From: Vicia villosa
Taxonomy: Eukaryota; Streptophyta; Magnoliopsida; Fabales; Fabaceae
DNA length: 64,000 nucleotides
NCBI RefSeq assembly: GCF_029867415.1
Contig: NC_081185.1
Location: 45,826,766 to 45,890,765, forward strand
Direction of reading: 5' to 3'
The position numbers were made by a program, and so were the translations under genes. Every line of letters begins with the position of its first letter. The first letter of the stretch is position 1. The notes beneath the pieces were generated by a model. It did not search any database. It was not told the origin of the DNA and worked only from the letters and a program-made list of their open reading frames with translations. Shown one piece after another: positions 9,514 to 19,910 of the stretch.

Positions 9514-12500
9514 GAACATTTCCGTCCTCGGAAATATCTCAAATGCAAACAAACCTGGGTACGCTCTCGCCTCCGACTAACCAACTATTAAGCCACGAAA
9601 GTAACGACATAATCAGCGCCAAACAACGAATCACTCTAGCTAAAAGTAAAACAACCAAAACATAACAACAACAACGAGACGCAATGCCCATACAATGCAC
9701 TCATCGACTAACACCAAAACACAAGAAATAACCAAGACACAACTAACAAGAACCAGATGCAATGCCCACACAATGCACTTGTCAACCAAACCGCAGCCAG
9801 ATTGTTACCATCATCAAAGGAAACACACCCCTAATCCCCCATCAAAGGAATTAGCTACATGCACTCGAACCATCCCCATGGAAACGAGACACCATCCTAG
9901 ATAAGGACATTAAGTTCCACGGCATATACAACTTCTGAACAGCCTCAATAAAACTAGAATACCAACAACCCGGTCGCACAACATCCAAACAACCATGCCA
10001 AGACATAGCAGTCAAACATGTAATCAAAACATCTGGTAGTCTTATCATTCCTACCACGTCCACTGTCCAAAATTTGAACTCTAACAATTCATACACACAC
10101 ATATTAACCGCGTCACTTCACGCTTCCGACGCACACTCTGATTTCCCACAACAAAAAGATTTACCAATTACATATCCAACTTCCAGCTTTTTCTTGTATT
10201 CACCAGAAACTCATTGTTCTCTCTTAACATACTCAACCTCTTAATCTGCTGTGTCAGCTTGCACACCAGACAAAAGTCTTTGTATTATCCAATCAAAGGC
10301 AGAAAGCTAATATAAACACATCCTTGTTTCACAACACGAGCCCTCATAGATCCTTAAGTGACCAAATCGTCCTCTCAGTCTGACCATCCGTTTGAGGATT
10401 AGACGCCAAACTCAACGCAACTTCATACCCAAAGTACCTTGCGAACCTTCTCAAAATTTCAGAAATAAACCTCGGATCTCAATCTGAACATTACCTTACG
10501 AAACGTCATGCAAACAAACAACCTGACTAATATACCACTCGCAAGTACTTCCATCGGTTGATCCATTCTTATCTGAATAAAGTGAGTAGATTTCGTCAAT
10601 ATATCCACGATAACCCAAATCGCCTCACAATTACTCGAGGTCCTCGGCAAAGCAGAAACAAAATCCATATAAATGTTATTCCGCTTCCACCCAGGAATGG
10701 ATAACAGTTACATCAAACCAGACGACTTCTGACAAGTCAAACACAAATAAACAAATCCCTTTATATACTTCTTCATTACCCTGCCACTAAAAATGACCTT
10801 CTCAAATCTTGATACATCTTAGTAGCATCACGATGAATACTCAAATCACTACGATGCACTTCATCCAAAGTCCTCTTTTCAAATCCGAACCTTAGGATTA
10901 CAAACTTGATCATGACATCCCATGACATTGTTCTTATCAATCCGAAGACCACTATCTTTATCTTTGACTAATCAATGCCATCTTATTAACCCATTCAAAT
11001 CCTATTTCTGACCTTTTCTAATCTCATCAAGAATACCATAAGTAAGCTTTCACGTATAAAGCTCAACACCTGAAGAAGTCGCTTTACAAAGCAAATTCAA
11101 ATCTCACAACTGTTTCAACAATCACAATACTCGAATCATCGACATAGACGTATGCAATGGTTTCTCATTTTCAACTTGTTCTGATCAAACGAATACTTCA
11201 AACTCTTGTAGTCACTTACACACACAAATCTCGATCCGAATAATTAGTGCCTTCAAATTTCCCAAACAGAAATAACAACTGCCAACTCTAAATCTTGTGA
11301 CAGATAAATCCTTTCAAAAATCTTAACTTGCATAAATCATAAACCACCACTTACCCCTTTCTGCATTAGAACTTCTTACAAACCCAACAAAGAAACATCC
11401 CAAAACACCACAAACAGTTCTAACAGATCCGGCAAAATCAAAATAGGAATGATAGTCAACCTTCTCTTAAACCCTTGAACATTCACTTCACTCAACCAAA
11501 AACTCACATAAGGAAACTTAGCAAACAACTTCTTCTTCCCAACACGGACAAATCAATTCTCAAATACTTAGCATGATCATCTTCACACTAATGATACCCA
11601 TACCTCAAATCAAACTTGCAAAACAAACAAGCTCAAACCAACTTGATCCATCAAAATATCAATCCTCGAAAGTGGATACTTTTCCTTAATTGTCACTTTT
11701 CTCAATTGTCTAAAATTGACATAAGGCCTCATAGAACCTTCCTTCTTAACCAACAAAACACATGCCCCCTACGGCGACACACTCGAACGAACAAACCTCT
11801 TCTCAAGAAAATCCTTAAGTTGACTCCTCAACTCTTTCAACTCAGAAGTTGGAATCCGATACGGAACCCTCAACACAACAATAGTTCTAGGAACTACATC
11901 TTTCAAACAGAACTCCAAGACAGAATTCCTCTTTTTAACGATGAATCACTTAAACCTTCAAGAAACAATTATACAAATGTGCGACTATCCGCAATTCCCA
12001 TAATCGCTCTTTCTCAAGAACATCCAAAGTCGTCGACAACATAAACAACGTCGTACCACCTTGCACCGACTCATTCACTTCCAATATTATCAACTAGCCA
12101 GATAAGCCTATCACGTCCAATACAATCCTGTCCACTATCAATAAGAGATTAAGGGTGATCAAGTGCTCAATTTGTCAATAGGTAGCCGACAATCATAATA
12201 GAGTATAAACTATCAGTACCAACATTAATAATATTCTTTTCCAACTTTTGCTCATAGCACAGAAGCACTATGATTCCATAATTCACAAATCTTTCAATAT
12301 CATCTGAACCAGCTAACACTGACGTCCGATAGCTACGTACCAAAACACTTCTAACAATATCTCAAAACAAAATTCCTGAGATCCTACTCAACTCTTCATA
12401 CTCCTAATTCTTACTCGAGTTCCAAAATGTTTCCAACAACGTCAATAACTCCTACAACAAAGTCTACCACAATACTTTCCTTAATCACTGATCCAACAAC

Positions 12501-12906
12501 GACACCTCACACAAGGCTACTCAAACAATAACTTCACAGTCCATCAGTAGCATTAGAGCATCACAACTCTCTAAATTCCATTCCTTAGAAATAACCAAAA
12601 TCTACTCCGTGACACTCCAACTTGATTAACAACCAAAGTCTTAAGTCCAAGTCACCTTCACTTCAGAAAACAACAAATTCCAACAACACTAGTAGTGCTG
12701 CCCTCAGTAGCATACTAACATCTTGCAACTGAAACACATCCGAGAAGCATATCTTCTCCCCCACTAAGCTTCAAACCACTCCTGCATACAACCGACTAGA
12801 GGCATAATAAGTACTGACAGTGCTCCACACACTTATCACGTACTGAGGAATTAAACAACATTAGAATACACTGGCCTGACAGACCGACATGCTCTGATAC
12901 CACTAA
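9514..12906 (-). pseudogene. Degenerate Tekay-like pol interior of element I
   Basis: On the minus strand from the PBS leftward, no recognisable gag is left. An RT N-terminal region lies near 11750-12040. Integrase is visible in the frame 10459-10668 (minus), whose MDFVSALPRTSSNCEAIWVI matches the core around the first catalytic Asp of Ty3/gypsy integrases. Stops and frameshifts fill the rest. The 3.4-kb length is well short of the several kb expected for an intact chromovirus interior, so gag-protease and parts of pol were deleted. It retains two segments (about 210 bp near 9745-9960 and about 110 bp near 11375-11485) that the array interiors lack. It cannot encode working proteins. Confidence 0.8.
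12891..12902 (-). other. Primer binding site, element I (tRNA-iMet type)
   Basis: The minus strand reads TGGTATCAGAGC, the standard initiator-Met tRNA primer site of plant Ty3/gypsy and copia elements, four nucleotides inside the LTR end at 12907. Confidence 0.9.
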
Positions 12907-13091
12907 TGTAACACCCAAATTCTACCCAAGCATTTAGGCAAGAAAATATCAGAGTTTTAAAATTTCATACAACACAATTAGGATGTTACACTAAGTAACC
13001 AAACAAACACCTAGAAAACAAACGGACATCAGCGATGCCAAAAGCATACAACACCTGCCAATAAAACGATACATAACACACGGAAGATATG

Positions 13092-13093
<2 letters not shown>

Positions 13094-13171
<78 letters not shown>
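13094..13171. repeat. (AT)n microsatellite in element I 5' LTR
   Basis: About 77 bp of AT repeats, the longest version of this LTR microsatellite in the window. It yields spurious YIYIYI frames on the minus strand. Confidence 0.95.
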
Positions 13172-13175
<4 letters not shown>

Positions 13176-13616
13176 CGTATAGCTCTCATTCTCAAAGAGG
13201 AGTTTTTCCAAAATAAAGTGTTTACAATACACATCATCACATCATCATGATTTATCATGCACTAGTTCACAAAACCATTTATGAAAATCAACCAACCACT
13301 ACTACACCCTACATCATCATATAGAGCATGGAAATAGCTTCCCAACGTTTCAAACAACACATAAAACGAACACCCAAGTTAAAAGATACGACTTTTCAAA
13401 GTTTGGAAAACATAAACATACTTCATATGTTAACCCTACTTAGTTCTATCACTAAATCCTAGTAAAAAAAATATGAGACTACATCATATGAATCATTTCA
13501 TTAAATCTTAGTGTAGATTATTGCCTTAGCTTTCCAACGCTTCGAACGACGACAAAATCAGAGTTACGGATCAAAAGTTATGATCGTTACAAAATCTGTC
13601 AAAAATTGGAAAATCT

Positions 13617-13780
13617 GTAGGTCGACGCATGGAAAACATAGGTCGACGCATTGAACTCCTGTCACCCTCGGGTATGTGCACGCCGACCCAATAGGTCGAC
13701 GCATTCATCAGAAAACCCAGATTTTTGCCTTTTAGGCTGCACAGGTCGACGCAATCCCCTGCGTAGGTCGACCTAAGCTT
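13617..13780. repeat. AGGTCGACGCA cluster, second copy
   Basis: Near-identical to the cluster at 8710-8870, at the same LTR position, with point differences only. It confirms the cluster was part of the LTR when element I inserted. Confidence 0.85.
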
Positions 13781-14576
13781 CGTAGAAACCCTAAAATCAC
13801 CATTTCCACTAACCAAACTCTTATAAACATTTCTCTAACACCTATACATCATTATAACATCAATACAACACATACATACCATAGAAATAACCTAACATCA
13901 AACTTTTCATGGTTGATTCATCAATCTCTCTCAAAACCTAACATTCTCTTCAAACTCAATCAAGCCATGGAAATGGTACAAGAAGAACAAGAACAAAAAC
14001 AAGACTATAAGAAACATACATTCAAGATAAATTAGATTCACCCCCTTACCCGACTATAGCAACGATCGAAACTCGATTCGGATGAAAAACCACCAATCTC
14101 CACTTTTTCTTTTTTTCCTCTTCTTCTTTCTCTCTTCCCTTTCTTTCTCTCTTCTTTCCTTTTTTGTTTTTCTTTCTTTTCTTTCTTTCTATCTCTCTTA
14201 TCTCTTTTCTTATAAAGAAAATATCTATTTTACGGTCTAAACTCAATTGCTCAGAAAAACCCCAAAACGCAGAATATTACCTTAATAATATTTCCAGTAC
14301 CAAAAATATGAAAACCTTCAATTAAATATTAGTCCGCCATCCCGAACTAATACCGACTGAAACGACTCCAAAAACGGTAAAATTCCAATAAACGTCACAA
14401 ACATCCAAATTAAGCATATACTTATATTTTCGGGCGTTACACTCGTCTTCAACCAAGTAAGTGTTTAAAAGATATCATTTACTGCTTTCATTTACTGCTT
14501 TCAATATACCTGTTCAAATATACTTGTATATATATACTATTTAAATCTTCTTCTGAGAAAAACCTTTGGACAGATA

Positions 14577-14690
<114 letters not shown>

Positions 14691-15363
14691 GACTATGACT
14701 TAGGAATGAGAATGTCTTCCCGGTGAAGGATCTTTCCTAATAGAATAACATAGTTTACCCTCAGGATGAATTATTCCCGGGGAAACATCTTGAAAAAAAA
14801 CTTAGAACAAAAAATAGGGCACATCCACCCAAGAGGAATTATTCCCGGTGAAACCTCTTACCCTCTTTCCTAGAGCCAAATTAGTCAAGCCAACATAGCT
14901 TTCTCTTGTTCTATAATAAGGATCCTCGATTAGCCTCCTCTTGGGTTCACAATACTAGGACCCACGGGCTTCTTATAAGCATCCTTCAGCTTCGTCTTGA
15001 GCACGAATACAAGGACCCTTCAGGCTTCCTAAAAGCGTAGGACAAAACTTTAGTTACCTTTACCCTTGTGAGAAGCCAAATCCTTAAAATTCACAATCAC
15101 AATCATTCAAGTGTTCAATCACAATCATTCAAGTACTCATTCAAAATCAGTCATGGAGTCTTCTTCCATATAGAATCATAGACATGGAGAATCTTAACTC
15201 TCAATCATCTTCATTCATCCTTAGTTCAACCTTAGGAATTAGAGACATGGACAGTCTATATCACCCATCTCCTGCTTCTTCAAGCAAAGTCCAAAGGATT
15301 TCAAACCTCTGAGTTCATCTCATCCAGCTGTATTAATCTTTGGATTTCAAATCCTCAGCTGTG

Positions 15364-15662
15364 TCAGCCACAACCTTGGGCTTTGTACAAGGCACCCCAA
15401 AAATAGAGTCATTCTTAGTTTCCCAAAATATGTTTCCTTCATCAGTTAGCCACAACCTTGGGCTTTGTACAAGGCAGAAAATAGTGTCTCCCTAGCTAGA
15501 GTCAGCCACAACCTTGGGCTTCGTACAAGGCAGAAAATCCCTTTCTTATAACCAAAAGATTCAAACCCTCTAGGGCCATCCCTCAGCAAGAGTCAAAAGA
15601 TTCAAAACCCTGGATCTTTTCCCCAATAAGAGTCAGCCACAACCTTGGGATTCGTACAAGGC
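15364..15662. repeat. Four-copy 30-bp repeat with hairpin core
   Basis: Near-identical blocks at about 15364-15394, 15446-15476, 15501-15532 and 15631-15662 share GCCACAACCTTGGG followed by CTTTGTACAAGGCA or a close variant. Within each, CCTTG and CAAGG can pair around a 9-nt loop. Copies are 50-130 bp apart, so they are dispersed within the LTR rather than tandem. Function unknown. Confidence 0.85.
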
Positions 15663-15703
15663 ATATAAATACCCTTCATTTAGTCAATAAAATTTTTGTT
15701 CTT

Positions 15704-16445
15704 TAGCAGGGAGGTTCGTGGGATACTTATCTTCCGTTGATTGAGTTCACTTACAATAACAGTTACCATTCTAGTATTGTGATGGCACCTTTTGAGGCGT
15801 TGTATGGTCGGAGGTGTAGGACTCCATTATGTTGGCATGAGTCGGGTGAGAGTGTGATACTTGGACCCGAGATTGTTAGGGAGACTACGGAGAAAGTGAA
15901 GCTTATTCGAGATAAGATGAAAGCTTCTCAAAATAGGCAAAAAAGTTACCATGACAAGAGAAGGAAGGATTTGGAATTCCAAGTTGGTGATCATGTATTT
16001 TTAGGGTCACACCTTTGACTGGTGTTGGGCGAGCTCTGAAGTCTAAGAAGCTCACTCCTCGCTTTATAGGCCTGTATCAGATATCAGATCAGATTGGAAA
16101 GGTTGCTTATCATGTAGCGTTACTACCAAATCTTGCTAATTTGCACGATGTGTTTCATGTGTCACAACTCCGAAAGTATGTTTCAGATAAATCTCATGTG
16201 ATTCAGATGGACGGTTTGCAAGTGCGTGATAATCTCACAATAAAGGCGATGCCTGTGCGAATTGTGGATCGCGAGATGAAGGTTCTAAGAGGCAAAAAGA
16301 TTGTATTGGTGAAGGTTGTCTGGTTAGGAGCTGTTGGCGAAAGCTTGACCTGGGAATTGGAGAGCAAGATGCGAGACTCCTATCCCAAGTTGTTTGAATC
16401 AGGTAAATTTCTATTTTCGAGGACAAAAATATTCTAGTGGGGGAG
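15704..16445 (+). pseudogene. Tekay-like integrase C-terminus with chromodomain (fragment)
   Basis: The translation starts inside integrase: WDTYLPLIEFTYNNSYHSSI, then MAPFEALYGRRCRTPLCW. A one-base deletion near 15999 in GTATTTTTAGGGTC moves the frame; restored reading passes into TPLTGVGRALKSKKLTPRF and the HDVFHVSQLRKYV stretch usual in Ty3/gypsy integrases. The last part (PVRIVDREMKVLRGK through SLTWELESKMRDSYPKLF) is the group II chromodomain-like tail of Tekay/Del chromoviruses, thought to steer integration to chromatin marks. A further slip seems to replace the expected end near 16420. The 5' side is cut at about 15704 where L LTR sequence begins, so catalytic residues are absent and no enzyme could result. 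Confidence 0.85.
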
Positions 16446-16448
16446 AGT
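16436..16448 (+). other. Polypurine tract of plus-strand Tekay fragment
   Basis: AGTGGGGGAGAGT directly before the LTR start TGTAACG at 16449. The same tract occurs inverted beside the array LTRs, confirming family and orientation. Confidence 0.9.
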
Positions 16449-17233
16449 TGTAACGTCCAGAAAAATAATTGTTCGCTTAATTTAGACATTTGTGATGTTT
16501 ATTGAAATTTTCGCATTTTGGGACGATTTAGCCGGTATTAATTCGGGATAGCAGATCGGTATTTAATTGGAAATTTTAATATTCTTAGTACTAGAAATAT
16601 TAATGAGCTAATATCTAGCGTTTTGGAAATTTTCCGAGTAATTGAGATTAGACCGGAAATATGAGGCATTGAGTAATAAGTCGGTATATTAAAATAATCG
16701 GGTTTTGTTTTAATGGAATATAAGTGGAATATCGTTAGAAATAGTATTTTAATTCATTTTTTAGTTAATGAGCTTATTGGGCCTATTTTGGCCAAGTGAA
16801 GATTAGTGAGGGGGTGTTAATTGTTAAGCCTAATGTTATAGAAAGAATAGGTTTAGTGTTAGTGTTAGAGTGAGGAAAGGTAGAGAAAACCAGAAGAAAA
16901 AAAAAGAAAAATCATTTTTGAAGATAGGAAGCTAGGTCTTGAAGAGGAGAAGAGAAGTCTCAATCCAAGTGCCAAGATTGTAGAGTTTTCTTCGATCCAA
17001 ACAAGGCTAGGGTGGGGCTCTCTTCCTATAATAGGGCTTATGAACAATTATATGTTGGGGATTAGGGATTAGGTGATTGAATTTCAGTGTTGAATCTGTT
17101 TATTGCTGTTTAAAATTTCTTTTGGTATTATGGAAAATGAACACGATAGTGATGCTGTGCGAAACAAGGAGATAGAAAAGGTAGTGCCTTGGTCACGATG
17201 GCAAGCACTGTCACGGTCGACACCACCCATGTA
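16449..17233 (+). repeat. Partial 3' LTR of plus-strand Tekay fragment
   Basis: It begins TGTAACGTCCAG after the PPT and is recognisably homologous, though diverged, to the reverse complement of the array LTRs, as in the shared string ACTAGAAATATTA. It stops at 17233 where the minus-strand array begins, so about 1.9 kb of this LTR is missing or displaced. The 5 bp before the array, ATGTA, are a candidate target site whose partner is not visible. Confidence 0.8.
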
Positions 17234-17419
17234 TGTAACACCCCAATTCTACCCAAAGCATTTAGGCAAGAAAATATCCGAGTATTAAAATTTCATACAA
17301 CACGATTAGGATGTTACACTAAGTAACCAAACGAACACTTAGAAAACAAACGGACATCAGTGATGCCAAAAGCATACAACACCTGCCAATAAAACGATAC
17401 ATAACACACGGAAGATATG

Positions 17420-17422
<3 letters not shown>

Positions 17423-17477
<55 letters not shown>

Positions 17478-17486
17478 TATATATAT
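17423..17486. repeat. (AT)n microsatellite, array LTR 1
   Basis: AT repeats interrupted once by ACAC. Same LTR position as tracts at 23173-23218, 28905-28948 and 34634-34690, which differ in length. Confidence 0.95.
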
Positions 17487-19008
17487 GTATAGTTCTCACT
17501 CTCAAAGAGGAGTTTTCCAAAATAAAGCATTTACTATACACATCAGCACATCATCACATATACATATTCAAAAGAGTCATATACAAATAAATAACAACAG
17601 ACTCCCGACTCCCCGGTGTTACGTATCAGAGCAACCGACAAGACCAACTGGAGAACTACCTCTTCCAAAGACTCCCGAAACGGCTAATCTGCAGGATGCC
17701 ACTCAAGCATCAAATCAGCAGAAGGGTGGGAATATAATTTATAATGAAAAGCATGACAAATATAGTAATGCCAACAAGTATCATCAAGAATCATACAACA
17801 AAGTAATCCACTCATTTAACCACAATCGATATATAAGTAATGCGACACGTGAATGATAACATAAATTATAAAGACAGACAATGATGAATGAGACTCGACT
17901 ATGCATATGCATGTGGTACCAAATCCGGAGTAAACTCCTCCTTGTCATTATGAGAAATACACCTTACCGAGCATTATGTTGGGACTTTATTCCACTCAGG
18001 AATCCCGCAGGCTGTCGTCACCGAGCATGTAGCTCCCACTGATGTCCTCTTGCCACTCAGGCTAATATACCGTTACCGAGCATTAAGCTCCTACTGGTAA
18101 CCAATGCCCGCAGGCCACCTGTTAATAGCATTCCGCCATTAACGTATTGAAATGTTATGCTGTGCAAATACATGACTCTATTACATGACAACAACATCAT
18201 CAACAATATAACACGGTCACATACTCACGTTACACCGTTTATATTCTATCCAAAAGGATACATCACCAATTAATAACATCGTTATCAATTATATCACACC
18301 ATAGTTACCACATAGGCATTAATAAGCAAACAACACACATTCACCGTCAAAACATACTGGCCACATCGGTATAGATGAACGTATAACACACTTATACACA
18401 TCAAGTTAATATTGGCCATCGGCCCACAACTTCATCAATACATCATCAACAAGTTGTAATAACAACAACTACTTGCCATAAAGCCACACATCATGTTAAC
18501 AACAAACAACCAAACATCGTCACATATCAAGTATGAACATTCATTAATACATAACACATACGAACATGATTTCATGTTAATCCACACCCCAACAACAATT
18601 GCAACCAAGTACTATGATTATTCACCAATCATATTGCGCATATAAATAATTATGTGTTTTCATCAACAACACCTCATAACCAATTAATCACAAGCTAACC
18701 AAGCCTATACTATCATATAGAACATCCAACTAGCTTCCTAACGCTTCGAACGGCGTATAAAACGGAGTTACGGATCAAAAGTTACAAGGTTTCAAAGTTT
18801 GGATAATTGAACATACTACACAGTTCATCACTTGATTCTAATAAAAATAATAGGGGACCACATCCTATGAATCATTTAATTAGATAATAGTATAGTTCAT
18901 TGCGTTAGCTTTCCAATGCTTTGAACGGCGAGAAAATCGGAGTTACGGTTCAGGAGTTACGAAGTTTCGAAGTTTTGGAAAAACAGAAAATGCTGTTGGC
19001 CGCTTGAG

Positions 19009-19083
19009 CTCCGCTCAGCGGACCCTGCCAGAAGCGAGCCAAAGAAAACTCCGCTCAGCGGACCCCCCTCCGCTCAGCGGACC
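19009..19083. repeat. TCCGCTCAGCGGA palindrome cluster, array LTR 1
   Basis: Three perfect copies of a 13-bp palindrome with a one-base centre (TCCGCT-C-AGCGGA) at 19010, 19050 and 19069, in a GC-rich island of an AT-rich LTR. The neighbouring GTTACGG and GAACGGCG strings are conserved with element I, whose LTRs instead hold GTCGAC palindromes here. Confidence 0.95.
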
Positions 19084-19897
19084 TGCGAAAACCCAAAAAA
19101 AACCAGCTCGAACCAGAACTGTTCTAACCCTCTTATACCCACCAAAACCACTCCAAAACATCATTATAACGCCAATACAACACATACAAACCATAGAAAC
19201 AACCTAACATCAAACTTTTCATGGTTGATTCATCAATATTTCTCAAAACCTAACTTTTTCTCCAACTTCAATCAAGCCATGGAAATGGAAAACAAACATG
19301 ATCAATCACCATAACACAACAAGGATATGATTCTATACAAAATACCAACCAAGACATGTTTGAATCTTGCTATATCATGAAAACATCACAATTTCTTACA
19401 AAACAAGAGAAATGGAAAATATGGAAAGGATGAAGAAGATGAACAAGAACAAAAACAAGAACAAGACTATAAGAATCATACATCCAAGATAAATTAGATT
19501 CACCCCCTTACCTTGGTTTGATTCTTCATCTTCTCCAAAATCCTCTTCTTCACTTTCTCTCCATCTTTGCTCTTCTTCTTTCTCTCTTCCCTTTCTTTCT
19601 CTTCTTTTTCTTTCCACTTTTTTTCCTTTTTCACAAATATCTCTTTCTTATAAAGAAAATATCTACCCCGCAGAAATGACCAAAATGACCCTACGCTCAA
19701 ATATCGTTCAAACGCCCCCAAAACGCGGAATATTACCTTAATAATATTTCTAGTACCAAAAATATGAAAACCTTCAATTAAATATTAGTCCGCCATCCCG
19801 AACTAATACCGACTGAAACGACTCCAAAAACGGTAAAATTCCAATAAACGTCACAAACGTCCAAATCAAGCATATACTTATTTTTCCGGGCGTTACA

Positions 19898-19910
19898 ACT
19901 CTCCCCCACT
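19898..19910 (-). other. Polypurine tract, array unit 1
   Basis: The minus strand reads AGTGGGGGAGAGT immediately before the LTR start at 19897. The same tract borders the LTRs at 25631-25643, 31360-31372 and 37101-37113. Confidence 0.9.

Larger units (their letters stand above)
6921..14441 (-). mobile_element. Tekay-like chromovirus, element I (degenerate)
   Basis: Two LTRs of one family flank a decayed pol interior, all on the minus strand. Termini are TGTAACACCC at 6921 and GGGCGTTACA ending at 14441. Flanks CTCCT (6916-6920) and CTCGT (14442-14446) look like a 5-bp target duplication with one mismatch, and L LTR sequence continues across the insertion. The interior carries the primer site GCTCTGATACCA (12891-12902) and integrase and RT remnants. 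Each LTR has its own large deletion, and the 3' LTR/PPT border is lost. It is the same family as the array at 17234-38732 but lacks two interior deletions fixed there, so it represents an earlier state. Confidence 0.85.
12907..14441 (-). repeat. 5' LTR of element I (internally deleted)
   Basis: Only 1.54 kb against about 2.65 kb for intact family members. The sequence jumps from the block at 7150-7230 of the other LTR to the block at 8335 onward, with the join inside the repeated string CATCATCA near 13240. The rest matches, including the GTCGAC cluster, the pyrimidine tract and the border GGGCGTTACA at 14441. Confidence 0.85.
17234..19897 (-). repeat. Array LTR 1
   Basis: Starts TGTAACACCCC and ends GGGCGTTACA on the plus strand (2664 bp). 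Contains an interrupted AT tract (17423-17486), a TCCGCTCAGCGGA cluster (19009-19083), a pyrimidine leader and a TATA-like CTTTATAAG on the minus strand (19648-19656). It is the leftmost LTR, that is, the 3' LTR of the array. Confidence 0.9.

Noticed and set aside
19009..19083. Possible CRISPR-like or site-specific recombination repeats
   Set aside because: Only three short palindromes with unequal spacers inside a plant LTR; treated as an LTR motif cluster.
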